Positions 1 through 8,989 of a stretch of 64,000 bases of DNA are shown in pieces (position 1 is the stretch's first letter; the number at the start of each line of letters is the position of its first letter). Made by a program: the position numbers and the translations under genes. Source of the DNA: Porticoccus sp041581635 (GTDB lineage: Bacteria; Pseudomonadota; Gammaproteobacteria; Pseudomonadales; Porticoccaceae); assembly GCA_041581635.1 (NCBI GenBank), contig JBFICW010000006.1, forward strand, positions 25,961-89,960. Reading direction: 5' to 3'. The notes below the pieces were generated by a model, which was not told the DNA's origin, did no database searches, and saw only the letters and a list, made by a program, of their open reading frames with translations.

Positions 1-1542
1 ATTAAGACCATCGCTTTTTTCATACTTCTGATTAGTCTCGTCTCCGGATGTGCTCAACAACCAGCTCAACCGGTTAAAGTATCCCACAGTCCAACACATC
101 AGAAATCTAACCATGAAGTTCGCACAGGCATAGCGACAACCCATACAGGGCTTACCGAACAAAAAGCTCCCCACCCCGTAACCAGGTTGATTTTCACCAA
201 TAAGAACGAGAGTGACCTCTGGCAGCGATTACGTGATGGATTAGAACTTCAAGCATATTACGACAATCCAGGCATCGAGAAGCAAGTAGCCTGGTACAGT
301 AATAGCCAGAGCTATATTGACAGGGTAATGCAACGGGGCCAGTACTATCTGTACCACATTATTGGAGAACTGGAGGCGAATGACATGCCTCTAGAGCTAG
401 CAATGTTGCCTGCCGTTGAAAGTGCATTTGACCCCATAGCATACTCACATAGTCACGCATCAGGTCTATGGCAGTTTATCCCCGCTACAGGCACAAGGTT
501 TGGCCTAAAACGTGATTGGTGGTATGACGGTCGCCGAGATCCACTAGCGTCGACCACAGCAGCTATTCAGTACCTTAAATACCTCCATAATTATTTTGAT
601 GGAGACTGGTTGTTAGCATTGGCGGCCTATAATTCGGGTGAGGGAAATGTAAAAAGAGCCATCAAACGAAATCAGCGCGATGGAAAACCAACAGACTTTT
701 GGTCATTGCGTCTACCTCGTGAGACACGAGCCTATGTTCCGCAATTACTTGCTATATCACGGATTGTAGACAACCCGGCTAAACACAGCATATCTCTTCC
801 CAAGTTAACCAACCAACCCTATTTCACCAAAATCGACCTTCCCGAGCAGATAGATTTGTCAAAAGCCGCCGACATGGCAGGTATTGAGACAAAAGAAATC
901 TATCGCCTGAATGCAGGCTATAGTCGAAGAGTCACTCATCCGGATGGACCACATCAAGTTCTACTACCCATCAGCAATGTTGAACACTTTAAAATCGCAT
1001 TATCAAATACACCACAGGATCAGTGGGCTCCAATAAAACAATACGTGGTTAAATCTGGAGACACATTATCAAAAGTTGCCTATACCTATCATGTCCCTAT
1101 CAGGCAATTACGCAGCCAAAATGGGTTAAAAAGCGACTTTCTTAAAATTGGTCAGAAGTTAAAAATTCCGGGCACCGGTTTTGATAACCCAATGGCTGGT
1201 ACGATGGCTGTTTACACAGTGAAAAACGGGGACTCGCTGTGGAAAATTTCAAAAAAGAAACATGTCTCCATTCACAATATTGCCAAATGGAACAGCTTGG
1301 ATGTGAAGTCCCCCTTAAAGCTGGGACAAGTATTAAAAATACAGGCTGATGGGAACACCGGCTCACTTGCTAGCACTAGAAAGCTCAAATACAAAGTACG
1401 GAAAGGAGACTCACTGTACCGTATCGCCGATAAATTCAACCTTGATATCAGTGATATTCTCGAGTGGAATAAGCTGAACCCAAAGAAATACTTAAAACCA
1501 GGACAGCGCATAACCTTATTTGTTGATGCATTGACAATCTAG
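1..1542 (+). CDS. mltD: Membrane-bound lytic murein transglycosylase D-like lipoprotein (5' end cut by window edge)
   Basis: The reading frame is open from base 1, so the gene starts left of the window; the TTG at 187 is not its start. The first residues in the window are the end of a lipoprotein signal peptide, with a lipobox reading VSGC (Cys at 49-51), so the enzyme should be anchored to the outer membrane. A lysozyme-like SLT domain follows, with the catalytic Glu in the motif PAVESAFDP (Glu codon 418-420) and the downstream GLWQFIPATG and AAYNSGEG motifs. Three C-terminal LysM peptidoglycan-binding repeats lie at about 1042-1170, 1210-1344 and 1384-1524. The family cleaves glycan strands with formation of 1,6-anhydroMurNAc. 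It is convergent with the nqr cluster. Family assignment is firm; the MltD name rests on the SLT-plus-LysM layout. Confidence 0.93.
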   Translation: MKTIAFFILLISLVSGCAQQPAQPVKVSHSPTHQKSNHEVRTGIATTHTGLTEQKAPHPVTRLIFTNKNESDLWQRLRDGLELQAYYDNPGIEKQVAWYSNSQSYIDRVMQRGQYYLYHIIGELEANDMPLELAMLPAVESAFDPIAYSHSHASGLWQFIPATGTRFGLKRDWWYDGRRDPLASTTAAIQYLKYLHNYFDGDWLLALAAYNSGEGNVKRAIKRNQRDGKPTDFWSLRLPRETRAYVPQLLAISRIVDNPAKHSISLPKLTNQPYFTKIDLPEQIDLSKAADMAGIETKEIYRLNAGYSRRVTHPDGPHQVLLPISNVEHFKIALSNTPQDQWAPIKQYVVKSGDTLSKVAYTYHVPIRQLRSQNGLKSDFLKIGQKLKIPGTGFDNPMAGTMAVYTVKNGDSLWKISKKKHVSIHNIAKWNSLDVKSPLKLGQVLKIQADGNTGSLASTRKLKYKVRKGDSLYRIADKFNLDISDILEWNKLNPKKYLKPGQRITLFVDALTI

Positions 1543-1571
1543 GTAAGACGACGACTATCGTCCCCATACCT
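1541..1571. terminator. Possible hairpin between convergent mltD and nqrM
   Basis: Nested inverted repeats lie between two convergent genes: outer AGGTA/TACCT and inner GACGA (1547-1551) with TCGTC (1558-1562) around a 6-base loop. There is no clear T run on either side, so termination is only inferred from position. Confidence 0.3.
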
Positions 1572-1583
1572 GCTTAATTTGCC

Positions 1584-1835
1584 TTACTCTTGTTTATCTA
1601 CAGAAGTTGCATCGTAAGCTAGCTCATTCGCTTTGTTGGGTTCTTCGCCCTGGTTAATCTCGTCACACTTATTGGGGTCACCGCCACACAAATCACAGGT
1701 ATAGTCCTTCTCGCCTAGAGCCGCTCCCACACCGCCACAAGAACCTTTAAGCGGCTTTCTACCCATGAGTACACCAATCGCCATACCGGCCATAATTAAC
1801 AGCAAGACAACGAAAGCCAACATTATTTCAAGCAC
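1584..1835 (-). CDS. nqrM: Na+-NQR maturation factor NqrM (DUF539)
   Basis: Short protein of about 83 residues with one N-terminal transmembrane helix (residues about 4-24) and a Cys-rich segment with the pattern SCGGVGAAL ... CDLCGG ... C. This is the signature of NqrM, which is required to mature the Na+-NQR complex and is thought to deliver iron to the membrane Cys cluster between NqrD and NqrE. It sits 3 bases after apbE at the end of the nqr operon, the usual place. The chosen start is GTG at 1835, because GGAGAG is well spaced before it; an ATG four codons in is the alternative. Confidence 0.92.
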   Translation of the reverse strand: MLEIMLAFVVLLLIMAGMAIGVLMGRKPLKGSCGGVGAALGEKDYTCDLCGGDPNKCDEINQGEEPNKANELAYDATSVDKQE

Positions 1836-1838
1836 AGT

Positions 1839-2891
1839 CTACTCTCCAGCAAGGTATTGAGTGAAGGTTGTAGAGAAAATAGGCTTAAAGCCATTCGCCT
1901 CTTTCACCAAGAGATAGATGGGTATTTTATGCTGCTCAGCAAGGGTTAAAGCACTTTCCGAACCCATCACCATCATAGCCGTAGCCAAGGCATCAGCCAT
2001 AGCAGTAGTTTCAGCGATGACCGTCACTGAAACAAGCCCATGATCTATCGGGTAGCCGGTTCGCGGGTCTATGGTGTGTGAATACCGTTTTCCATCTTTT
2101 ACAAAATAATTACGATAATCACCCGAAGTTGCCACAGCCGTATTTTCAAGAACTATGGCTTTATGAACAACACCTAACTCATCTGTCGGTTTTTCAATGG
2201 CAATTCGCCATAACTCACCGTTTTGTTTATGACCGCTTGCCCGTAGCTCACCGCCCACTTCGACCAAATAGTTGCTCAGGCCTTCCGAGCTCAACATGTC
2301 TGCAATAACATCCACAGCATAGCCCTTTGCTACTGCAGAGAGGTCAAGTTGTATCTCAGCATTGCGTGTAGCCGTTCCTGACTTGCTATCTAACATAAGA
2401 TGGTCAAAACCAATGGATGACAATAGCCTGGAGATGTCAGCGGGGTCAGGAATCACATCACCGGTATATTCAGGGCCAAACCCCCAGAGATTCACCAAGG
2501 GCTCAACGGTGGGGTCTAACGCACCATCGGTCAAGGCATACACCTTCTTGGCAATACTCAACACTGCTCTCATGTCCGCTGAGATGACATGTGGCTGATA
2601 GAGTGTGGCTCGATTAAGAACCATCAGCTCTGAACTGTCTTTATAAGTGGTAAACCTGCCATCCATTGCCTGCAGTCGACTATCAATGCGCTCAGCAAGA
2701 TCACCGGCTATAGTGTTGTCGCCAGGCACGAGTTTGACCTGATAAGTGGTACCCATCGTCCTGCCACCAAAGACCAAATCCTCTGATGTCTCAGAACAAC
2801 CCAGAACTCCGGAAAAAAACAGAACAAAGGCAAACAAAAACGAGGCCCTAGGCCCCGTTTTTATTATTTTTGTTATAGATTTCAGTCTCAT
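1839..2891 (-). CDS. apbE: FAD:protein FMN transferase ApbE
   Basis: A 350-residue ApbE-family protein that attaches FMN through a phosphoester bond to Thr residues of NqrB and NqrC. An N-terminal hydrophobic segment ends in VLGC near residue 32, consistent with lipidation and periplasmic location, although Leu at position -2 of the lipobox is not ideal. Family motifs visible are GRTMGTTYQV near the N terminus, LDLSAVAKGYAVD in the middle and IDPRTGYPID near the C terminus. Lying between nqrF and nqrM, 15 bases after nqrF, it is almost surely the dedicated flavinylase of this pump. Its two expected target motifs are present in NqrB and NqrC. Confidence 0.95.
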   Translation of the reverse strand: MRLKSITKIIKTGPRASFLFAFVLFFSGVLGCSETSEDLVFGGRTMGTTYQVKLVPGDNTIAGDLAERIDSRLQAMDGRFTTYKDSSELMVLNRATLYQPHVISADMRAVLSIAKKVYALTDGALDPTVEPLVNLWGFGPEYTGDVIPDPADISRLLSSIGFDHLMLDSKSGTATRNAEIQLDLSAVAKGYAVDVIADMLSSEGLSNYLVEVGGELRASGHKQNGELWRIAIEKPTDELGVVHKAIVLENTAVATSGDYRNYFVKDGKRYSHTIDPRTGYPIDHGLVSVTVIAETTAMADALATAMMVMGSESALTLAEQHKIPIYLLVKEANGFKPIFSTTFTQYLAGE

Positions 2892-2906
2892 TAGTTACCA
2901 GTGTTA

Positions 2907-4130
2907 CTAGCCACCAAAGTCATCAAGGAAAATATTATCCCTCTCAACTCCGAGGTCAACCAACATTTTAATCACGGCAGCATTCATCATGGGAGGCCCG
3001 CACATGTAGTACTCACAATCTTCTGGAGCCGGGTGATCTTTCAGATAGTTTTCAAAAAGAACCTGGTGAATAAAGCCCTGAAGCCCATCCCAGTTGTCCT
3101 CTTCCTGTGGGTCTGACAACGCTAGATGCCAATCAAAATTCTCATTTTCGGCGGCCAGCTGATCATATTCCTCATTATAAAAGCACTCACGAAGAGAGCG
3201 AGCACCATACCAAAAAGAGATCTTCCGGGTGGAGTGCAAACGGCGTAACTGATCGAAGATGTGTGAACGCATCGGGGCCATACCAGCACCACCACCGATA
3301 AACACCATTTCGTTGTCAGTATCTTTGGCAAAAAATTCACCAAAGGGACCGTATACTTTTACCTTATCGCCGGGTTTCAAGTTAAATACCCATGAGGACA
3401 TGATGCCCGGTGGAATACCATGAGAACCGGGAGGAGGTGTAGCACAACGAATATTGAACTTAACCACGCCTCGTTCTTCGGGGTAGTTAGCCATTGAGTA
3501 AGCGCGGATGACATCTTCAGTCACAATAGACTCGTGCTCAAAGAAACCAAAGCGTTCCCAGTCACCGCGATATTCTTCTTCAATATCGAAATCACTGTAT
3601 TTAACATGGTGTGGAGGACATTCCAGCTGTACATAACCGCCTGCGCGGAAATCTACATTTTCCCCTTCAGGTAACTTCAATGTCAGCTCTTTAATAAAGG
3701 TCGCCACATTGGGGTTGGACACAACGGTACATTCCCATTGCTTAACACCAAAGACGTCTTCAGGGACTTCAACCTTCAGATCCTGCTTGACCGGAGTCTG
3801 ACAGGAAAGACGCCAGCCTTCTTTCGCTTCGCGTTTGGTGAAATGGGACTCTTCTGTAGGCAGCATAGAGCCACCACCCTCTAGCACAACACACTTACAT
3901 TGGGCACAAGTACCACCGCCACCACAGGCAGACGGCAGGAACAGCCCTGCATTTGATAGGGTCTGCAATAATTTGTCACCAGCAGGAACTGTGATTGTTT
4001 TTTCACCGTTGATATCAATAATGACATCACCGGTACTGACCAATCTAGCTCGAGCAGCGAGGATAAATGCTACGAGGGCCAATACGACCACTGTAAACAT
4101 TCCTACGCCGAGTATGATTTCCAGATTCAT
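2907..4130 (-). CDS. nqrF: Na+-translocating NADH:quinone reductase subunit F
   Basis: A 407-residue NADH-oxidising subunit. One N-terminal transmembrane helix (residues about 3-25) is followed by a plant-type [2Fe-2S] domain with CGGGGTCAQC and a later Cys in RLSCQ, then FAD-binding (RAYSMAN) and NADH-binding (GGGAGMAPMR) modules of the ferredoxin reductase fold, with CGPPMM near the C terminus. Electrons enter here from NADH and pass from FAD to the 2Fe-2S centre and on into the membrane subunits. Length matches the family. It follows nqrE by 21 bases and is part of the nqrA-F operon. Confidence 0.98.
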   Translation of the reverse strand: MNLEIILGVGMFTVVVLALVAFILAARARLVSTGDVIIDINGEKTITVPAGDKLLQTLSNAGLFLPSACGGGGTCAQCKCVVLEGGGSMLPTEESHFTKREAKEGWRLSCQTPVKQDLKVEVPEDVFGVKQWECTVVSNPNVATFIKELTLKLPEGENVDFRAGGYVQLECPPHHVKYSDFDIEEEYRGDWERFGFFEHESIVTEDVIRAYSMANYPEERGVVKFNIRCATPPPGSHGIPPGIMSSWVFNLKPGDKVKVYGPFGEFFAKDTDNEMVFIGGGAGMAPMRSHIFDQLRRLHSTRKISFWYGARSLRECFYNEEYDQLAAENENFDWHLALSDPQEEDNWDGLQGFIHQVLFENYLKDHPAPEDCEYYMCGPPMMNAAVIKMLVDLGVERDNIFLDDFGG

Positions 4131-4151
4131 TATCTTTCTTCTCCCCGCCGA

Positions 4152-4769
4152 TTACAGATCAATGCCGCCGAAGGACATAAAGCCCAACGACATCAAACCA
4201 ACAGTAATAAAGGTGATACCCAGGCCCTGCAGGCCAACCGGAACATCACTGTATTTCAGCTTTTCTCTGATGCCAGCCAGGGCAACAATCGCCAATGCCC
4301 AACCAACGCCAGCACCCAAGCCGTAAATAGTGCTCTCAGCCAAATCGTAGTCACGTTCAACCATAAACAGTGAAGCACCCATAATGGCGCAATTCACTGT
4401 GATCAATGGCAAAAATACACCCAGGGCGTTATACAAAGCAGGAACGAACTTATCCAGGAACATCTCCATGATCTGCACGATTGCTGCAATCACACCGATG
4501 TAACTGAGCAAACCCAGGAAGCTGAGATCAACGGTTTTCATGCCCTCAATACCCGTCCAGGTTAAAGCACCTTCAGCAAGCAGGTAGGTATAGATCAGGT
4601 TGTTAGCTGGAACGGTAATCACCAGTACGACAACGACGGCAATACCCAAGCCCAGAGCGGCCTGAATTTTCTTCGAGATAGCAAGGAACGTACACATACC
4701 CAGGAAGAAAGACAGCGCCATATTCTCAATGAAAACAGAGCGAACAAAAAGACTTAAATAATGTTCCAT
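4152..4769 (-). CDS. nqrE: Na+-translocating NADH:quinone reductase subunit E
   Basis: A 205-residue integral membrane protein with about six transmembrane helices, homologous to NqrD and RnfA/E. The segments around FFLGMCTFLA and TVNCAIMGAS carry the conserved half-helices with Cys that, together with NqrD, hold an iron centre within the membrane. Its start codon overlaps the stop of nqrD by one base, which suggests translational coupling and equal production of the two pseudo-symmetric subunits. Confidence 0.97.
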   Translation of the reverse strand: MEHYLSLFVRSVFIENMALSFFLGMCTFLAISKKIQAALGLGIAVVVVLVITVPANNLIYTYLLAEGALTWTGIEGMKTVDLSFLGLLSYIGVIAAIVQIMEMFLDKFVPALYNALGVFLPLITVNCAIMGASLFMVERDYDLAESTIYGLGAGVGWALAIVALAGIREKLKYSDVPVGLQGLGITFITVGLMSLGFMSFGGIDL

Positions 4770-5434
4770 TATACAGCCTCCCCTTCAGATGAATTCGGTG
4801 CAATTTTAAAGTCTGGAGCTTCAGCTTGACCTTTCTTCCAGGAACGCAAAGCCCAAATCAGCAAGCCAATCAAGAAGAATGCACTGGGTGGCAGTAGTAG
4901 TAACCCATTAGGTACATACCAGCCACCATTATTGACGACGGAGAAAATCTCAAACCCAAACAATTTGCCCGCACCAAACAATTCACGAATAAAGGCCAGA
5001 ACCAGCAGAATAACGCTATAACCCAAACCATTACCGATACCATCAAGGAAACTGGCTACAGGTGGGTTTTTCATCGCGAAGGCTTCAGCTCGACCCATCA
5101 CAATACAGTTGGTAATAATCAAACCAACAAATACTGAAAGCTGCTTACTAATATCGTATGCCACGGCTTTGAGCACTTGATCCACGAAAATTACTATCGA
5201 GGCAATAATGGTCATCTGCACAATAATTCGAATACTGCCCGGAATCTGTTTACGGATCAGCGATATCAACATACTTGAAAACGCAGTCACCAGTGTCAGT
5301 GCAATGCACATAACAACAGACACTTTTAGGCTGGAGGTTACAGCCAGCGCCGAACAAATACCCAAAATTTGAAGGGCAATAGGGTTCTCTTGAAAGACAG
5401 GTTTAAATAATATGTCTTTTACTTTAGTCGTCAT
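4769..5434 (-). CDS. nqrD: Na+-translocating NADH:quinone reductase subunit D
   Basis: A membrane subunit of about 221 residues, paired with NqrE and of the same fold. It contains LGICSALAVT and LIITNCIVMGRAEAFA, the latter with the conserved Cys. The frame opens at a TTG at 5440, but ATG at 5434 (MTTKVKDILF...) is the more credible start and leaves 2 bases after the nqrC stop. It has several hydrophobic helices and a hydrophilic C-terminal tail. Confidence 0.97.
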   Translation of the reverse strand: MTTKVKDILFKPVFQENPIALQILGICSALAVTSSLKVSVVMCIALTLVTAFSSMLISLIRKQIPGSIRIIVQMTIIASIVIFVDQVLKAVAYDISKQLSVFVGLIITNCIVMGRAEAFAMKNPPVASFLDGIGNGLGYSVILLVLAFIRELFGAGKLFGFEIFSVVNNGGWYVPNGLLLLPPSAFFLIGLLIWALRSWKKGQAEAPDFKIAPNSSEGEAV

Positions 5435-5436
5435 AA

Positions 5437-6207
5437 TCAAGCTTCCCCTGCACGCAAGTTAGCCAGGAATGGAGCAAAGCCATCTTTACCCATCCAGAAT
5501 TTAATCAGATTATCTACACCCTTACTGGTCAGCGTTGCACCAGATAGGCCATCGATTTGATGCACAGCTTCAGGGCGGCTGCTATCAACAGAGCCTTTAA
5601 TTACCGTCAAAGCCTGTTTATTCTCTGCATCGTAGCTCTTCTTACCGACCCACTTGGCTTTCCAGATGGGGTTATCCACCTCGCCACCCAGCCCCGGTGT
5701 TTCAGCATGCTCGTAGAAGCCAAGGCCAGCGACAGTATTGAGATCCGATTCAAGTGCGACGAAACCGTAGAGCGTAGACCACAAGCCATAGCCTTTAACT
5801 GGCAGGATAATCTTGTCGATACCGCTATCGCCCTCTACAACGTAGACAACACTATATTTTGCACGGCGACCAATTTTAGCCACGTCAGCATCACCCAACT
5901 CGTCTGACATTGCAGGATCTTTAGATGCTTTACGCTGATCGTAGGTCGTCAGATCTACCGCATCAGTAAATTTGCCTGTAGACATCTCTACTGCACGAGT
6001 TTTGATACTGGCAAACTGCTCTTCGATACTAACGTCTTGTTTCAACATCCCTGCAGCAGCAAGGATATTGGTTTTACGATCCAAATCTTTATTTGCCTGC
6101 TGAGCTGGACGAAGCATAACGGCTGCAGTAGATACAAATACTGAACAGACGATACACAGTGCCAGAGCAACAATAATAGTTTTTGAAGTAGAGTCGTTAC
6201 TAGCCAC
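5437..6207 (-). CDS. nqrC: Na+-translocating NADH:quinone reductase subunit C
   Basis: A subunit of about 256 residues with a single N-terminal transmembrane helix (about residues 9-30) and a periplasmic FMN-binding domain. The flavinylation motif DGLSGATLTS near the C terminus fits the ApbE target consensus Dxx(S/T)GAT, with the Thr carrying covalent FMN. The open frame extends upstream to 6243, but GTG at 6207 is preferred: it is preceded by GGAGGG and removes a 12-residue extension that reads through the end of nqrB. On that choice the gene overlaps nqrB by 8 bases. Confidence 0.96.
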   Translation of the reverse strand: MASNDSTSKTIIVALALCIVCSVFVSTAAVMLRPAQQANKDLDRKTNILAAAGMLKQDVSIEEQFASIKTRAVEMSTGKFTDAVDLTTYDQRKASKDPAMSDELGDADVAKIGRRAKYSVVYVVEGDSGIDKIILPVKGYGLWSTLYGFVALESDLNTVAGLGFYEHAETPGLGGEVDNPIWKAKWVGKKSYDAENKQALTVIKGSVDSSRPEAVHQIDGLSGATLTSKGVDNLIKFWMGKDGFAPFLANLRAGEA

Positions 6208-7402
6208 GTGCAACCCTCCGTTTGATGTTAGCTTCAACCACAAAATGATCGATCAAAGGTGCAAATAAGTTGGCAAAAAGAATGGCCAACATCATGCCTT
6301 CGGGGAAAGCAGGGTTCACTACACGAATCAATACGACCATTACGCCAATCAAACCACCGAACCAGAGCTTACCAGTATCAGTCATCGACGCAGAGACAGG
6401 ATCTGTCGCCATAAAGACCATGCCAAAAGCAAAACCACCCATCACAAGATGCCAATACCAAGGCACGTTAAACATAGGGTTGGTATCGGAACCAATAAAG
6501 TTAAACAGTGTAGACAAGGCAATCATACCGATCATTACCCCGGCAATGATTCGCCATGCAGCAATACGGTTAAGCAGCAACAGTGCACCACCAATGAAGA
6601 TAGCCAGGGTTGATGTTTCACCAATGGATCCATGCATCTTGCCCATAAAGGCATCCATCCAAGTAATTTGCTGTTGCAACATGTCCATGCCGTGATTCGA
6701 TGCGATAGACAGTGCTGTTGCACCGGTGTAACCGTCAACTGCTGTCCAAACTGCATCCCCGGACATTTCTGCTGGATAAGCAAAGAACAGGAATGCACGA
6801 CCAGTCAGTGCGGGGTTAAGGAAGTTTTTACCCGTACCGCCAAAGACTTCCTTACCAATCACAACACCGAAGCTAATGCCAAGAGCCACTTGCCACAAAG
6901 GCATGTCGGGTGGGCAAATCAGCGCAAACAGGATGGAGGTCACAAAAAAGCCTTCGTTGACTTCATGGCCACGGACCATGGCAAACAACACTTCCCAGAA
7001 CCCACCAATGATAAAGGTGACCATGTAAATCGGTACAAAGTAAACCGCACCATACAACATACAATCCCAAATACTTGACGGGTCGTGCCCGGCAAACATT
7101 GAAATGAACACACCATGCCAACCTTCAACGGAGGTTGCACCGCTAGCGGCCATAATGGTGTTAGCCTGGAAACCCAGGTTGTACATGCCGTAGAACATGG
7201 CTGGGAATGCGGCTAGCCAGACGGTAATCATTACACGCTTCAGGTCAATACCATCGCGAATATGAGAACCATTTTTGGTCACACTGCCGGGAGAATAGAA
7301 AATGGTATCGGCCGCTTCATAGAGGGCAAACCATTTTTCCCACTTACCGCCCTTTTCAAAGTGCGGTTCAATTTTATCCAGATAGTTACGTAATACCTTC
7401 AC
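6200..7402 (-). CDS. nqrB: Na+-translocating NADH:quinone reductase subunit B
   Basis: A 400-residue multi-helix membrane subunit that carries covalent FMN, riboflavin and part of the Na+ path. The ApbE target motif DGYTGATALS is present in the middle of the protein. The N terminus around HFEKGGKWEKWFALYEAAD is typical of the family. The frame opens at TTG 7408, but GTG at 7402 has GGAGGG six bases upstream and gives the expected N terminus; the GTG start lies 3 bases beyond the nqrA stop. Confidence 0.97.
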   Translation of the reverse strand: MKVLRNYLDKIEPHFEKGGKWEKWFALYEAADTIFYSPGSVTKNGSHIRDGIDLKRVMITVWLAAFPAMFYGMYNLGFQANTIMAASGATSVEGWHGVFISMFAGHDPSSIWDCMLYGAVYFVPIYMVTFIIGGFWEVLFAMVRGHEVNEGFFVTSILFALICPPDMPLWQVALGISFGVVIGKEVFGGTGKNFLNPALTGRAFLFFAYPAEMSGDAVWTAVDGYTGATALSIASNHGMDMLQQQITWMDAFMGKMHGSIGETSTLAIFIGGALLLLNRIAAWRIIAGVMIGMIALSTLFNFIGSDTNPMFNVPWYWHLVMGGFAFGMVFMATDPVSASMTDTGKLWFGGLIGVMVVLIRVVNPAFPEGMMLAILFANLFAPLIDHFVVEANIKRRVARG

Positions 7403-7404
7403 TA

Positions 7405-8766
7405 TCAACCCTCCTTCTCAATACGAGACAGGTTATTCCGAAGAATGGGACCGTACTCGTACTTACCGACACAAACGTAGGTACATAGGGCAAGATCTTC
7501 TTCATCCAGCTCAAGGCAACCCAGCTTTTGCGCTGTTTCAGTGTCACCCACAATCAAAGCACGTAACAACTGTGTAGGTAATACATCCAGAGGCATTACC
7601 TTTTCATAATTACCCAGCGGCACCATTGCACGCTCACTGCCATTCGTATTGGTCGTGAAGCTCACCTCCTTGCCTTTGTTCAGGGCAGAGAGATAAATAG
7701 GCATAGCTGAGTGACGATCACTGCCCAGAGACATGTAGCGGAAAAACTCTCTTTGGCGTCCTTCCAGAATTGCCGTCACCTGTTGGTGATACCGACCAAG
7801 ATAAGAATAAGCGCCACCGGCAATATCATTCGACGCATTGCGACCAGAGAGAACCGACCCAGAGATTACTCTGTTTTCTCCGGGCTTAAGTTCACCTGCA
7901 GTCAGCTCACTCAAACTTGCACCCAACCTGGTGCGAATCAGCCGGGGTCTCTCGGCCTGCGGTCCTGACAACGCAATAACCCGGCGGGTATCGAGTTTAC
8001 CCGTGGTAAACAATGCGCCAATAGCCAGTACATCTTGGTAGCCTACATACCAGACTGTTTTACGGTCGCTGACTGGGTCGATGAAGTGAATATGGGTACC
8101 AACCAAACCTGCAGGGTGTGGCCCAGAGAATTGATGAGACTCAACACCATCTACATCACCGCCTGACACAGCCGTATCACTGGCTGAACATAGGTGGACA
8201 GGGCCGTCGGTGAGACGTGTAAGGATCTTCAAACCATTAGCAAAGTCATCTTCACGTTCAGCAATCACCAGTGCTGGGTCGGCTACTAAAGGGTTGGTAT
8301 CAATAGCAGTAACAAATATAGAACTGGGAGCGTTTGAAGAAGGGGCAGGCACCTTGGAGTACGGCCGTGTGCGCAGTGATGTCCAAAGCCCGGAATCTAC
8401 CAGGCTGGCAACAACAGCTGTGCGATCCAGGCTAGCGAGCTCCGCAACACTGTATTGTGAAAAGGTCTCCTGATCATCACCATCGACATCAATCACAACT
8501 GACTGAAGTACACGGCGTTCACCGCGATTAATGGCTGAAATAACACCGGATGCGGGTGCCGTATAACGAACCCCCTCGGTCTTCTTATCAGAGAACAGTA
8601 ACTGGCCCTTTTTGACTCTATCGCCTTCTTTGACAGCCATCGTTGGTTTCATACCAACATAGTCAAAGCCAATAACGGCAACAGAATTCACGTCGGGCCC
8701 ATCGTGAATGACTTGCTCGGGCGCACCCGAAACAGGTAAGTCCAATCCGCGACGGATCTTAATCAT
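7405..8766 (-). CDS. nqrA: Na+-translocating NADH:quinone reductase subunit A
   Basis: A 453-residue soluble cytoplasmic subunit and first gene of the operon. Family features include the N-terminal IKIRRGLDLPVSGAP, the biotinyl-lipoyl-like segment MAVKEGDRVKKGQLLFSDKK, and Cys/Tyr-containing CTYVCVGKYEYG near the C terminus. NqrA contributes to the quinone-binding region. A GTAGGT element about 7 bases before the ATG serves as ribosome binding site. The 5' region (8767-9065) holds a promoter with an embedded palindrome, described separately. Confidence 0.98.
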   Translation of the reverse strand: MIKIRRGLDLPVSGAPEQVIHDGPDVNSVAVIGFDYVGMKPTMAVKEGDRVKKGQLLFSDKKTEGVRYTAPASGVISAINRGERRVLQSVVIDVDGDDQETFSQYSVAELASLDRTAVVASLVDSGLWTSLRTRPYSKVPAPSSNAPSSIFVTAIDTNPLVADPALVIAEREDDFANGLKILTRLTDGPVHLCSASDTAVSGGDVDGVESHQFSGPHPAGLVGTHIHFIDPVSDRKTVWYVGYQDVLAIGALFTTGKLDTRRVIALSGPQAERPRLIRTRLGASLSELTAGELKPGENRVISGSVLSGRNASNDIAGGAYSYLGRYHQQVTAILEGRQREFFRYMSLGSDRHSAMPIYLSALNKGKEVSFTTNTNGSERAMVPLGNYEKVMPLDVLPTQLLRALIVGDTETAQKLGCLELDEEDLALCTYVCVGKYEYGPILRNNLSRIEKEG

Positions 8767-8925
8767 AGGTTGTACCTACTGACGCAGTTGAATTGATTTT
8801 TGCTCTTAAAGAGCTCCCCAAAAATATCGCAACACCATGGCGACAAAACTGTAATTTCTGATGCTAGAGATGGCTTATTTATTTTTACTGCCAAATGCAA
8901 AATCATCAGAATTTAGACCGGCGCG

Positions 8926-8963
8926 ATTATAAAGGTCAGGACCTTTTATTACCAGTACGGTTA
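8926..8963 (-). promoter_or_regulatory. Predicted nqr promoter -10 element with adjacent 16-bp palindrome
   Basis: On the minus strand a perfect TATAAT lies at 8931-8926, about 160 bases before the nqrA ATG. Directly upstream, and sharing one base with it, is the perfect palindrome AAAGGTCAGGACCTTT (8931-8946, arms AAAGGTC/GACCTTT), which would lie in the -35/-10 spacer. The -35 match (TGGTAA, 17 bases upstream) is poor, as expected for a controlled promoter. The symmetry suggests a dimeric regulator; identity unknown. Confidence 0.5.
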
Positions 8964-8989
8964 TTGTGGTAATTCGCTTCACTTATCAG

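Noticed and set aside
187..189. TTG at 187 as the start of the MltD-like gene
   Set aside because: The frame is open to base 1 and encodes a lipoprotein signal before this point, so the start lies outside the window.
3835..4326. 163-codon plus-strand open frame over the 5' part of nqrF and the end of nqrE
   Set aside because: It is antisense to conserved nqr genes, with an unusual Pro/Thr/Ile composition and no ribosome site. It is a shadow frame.
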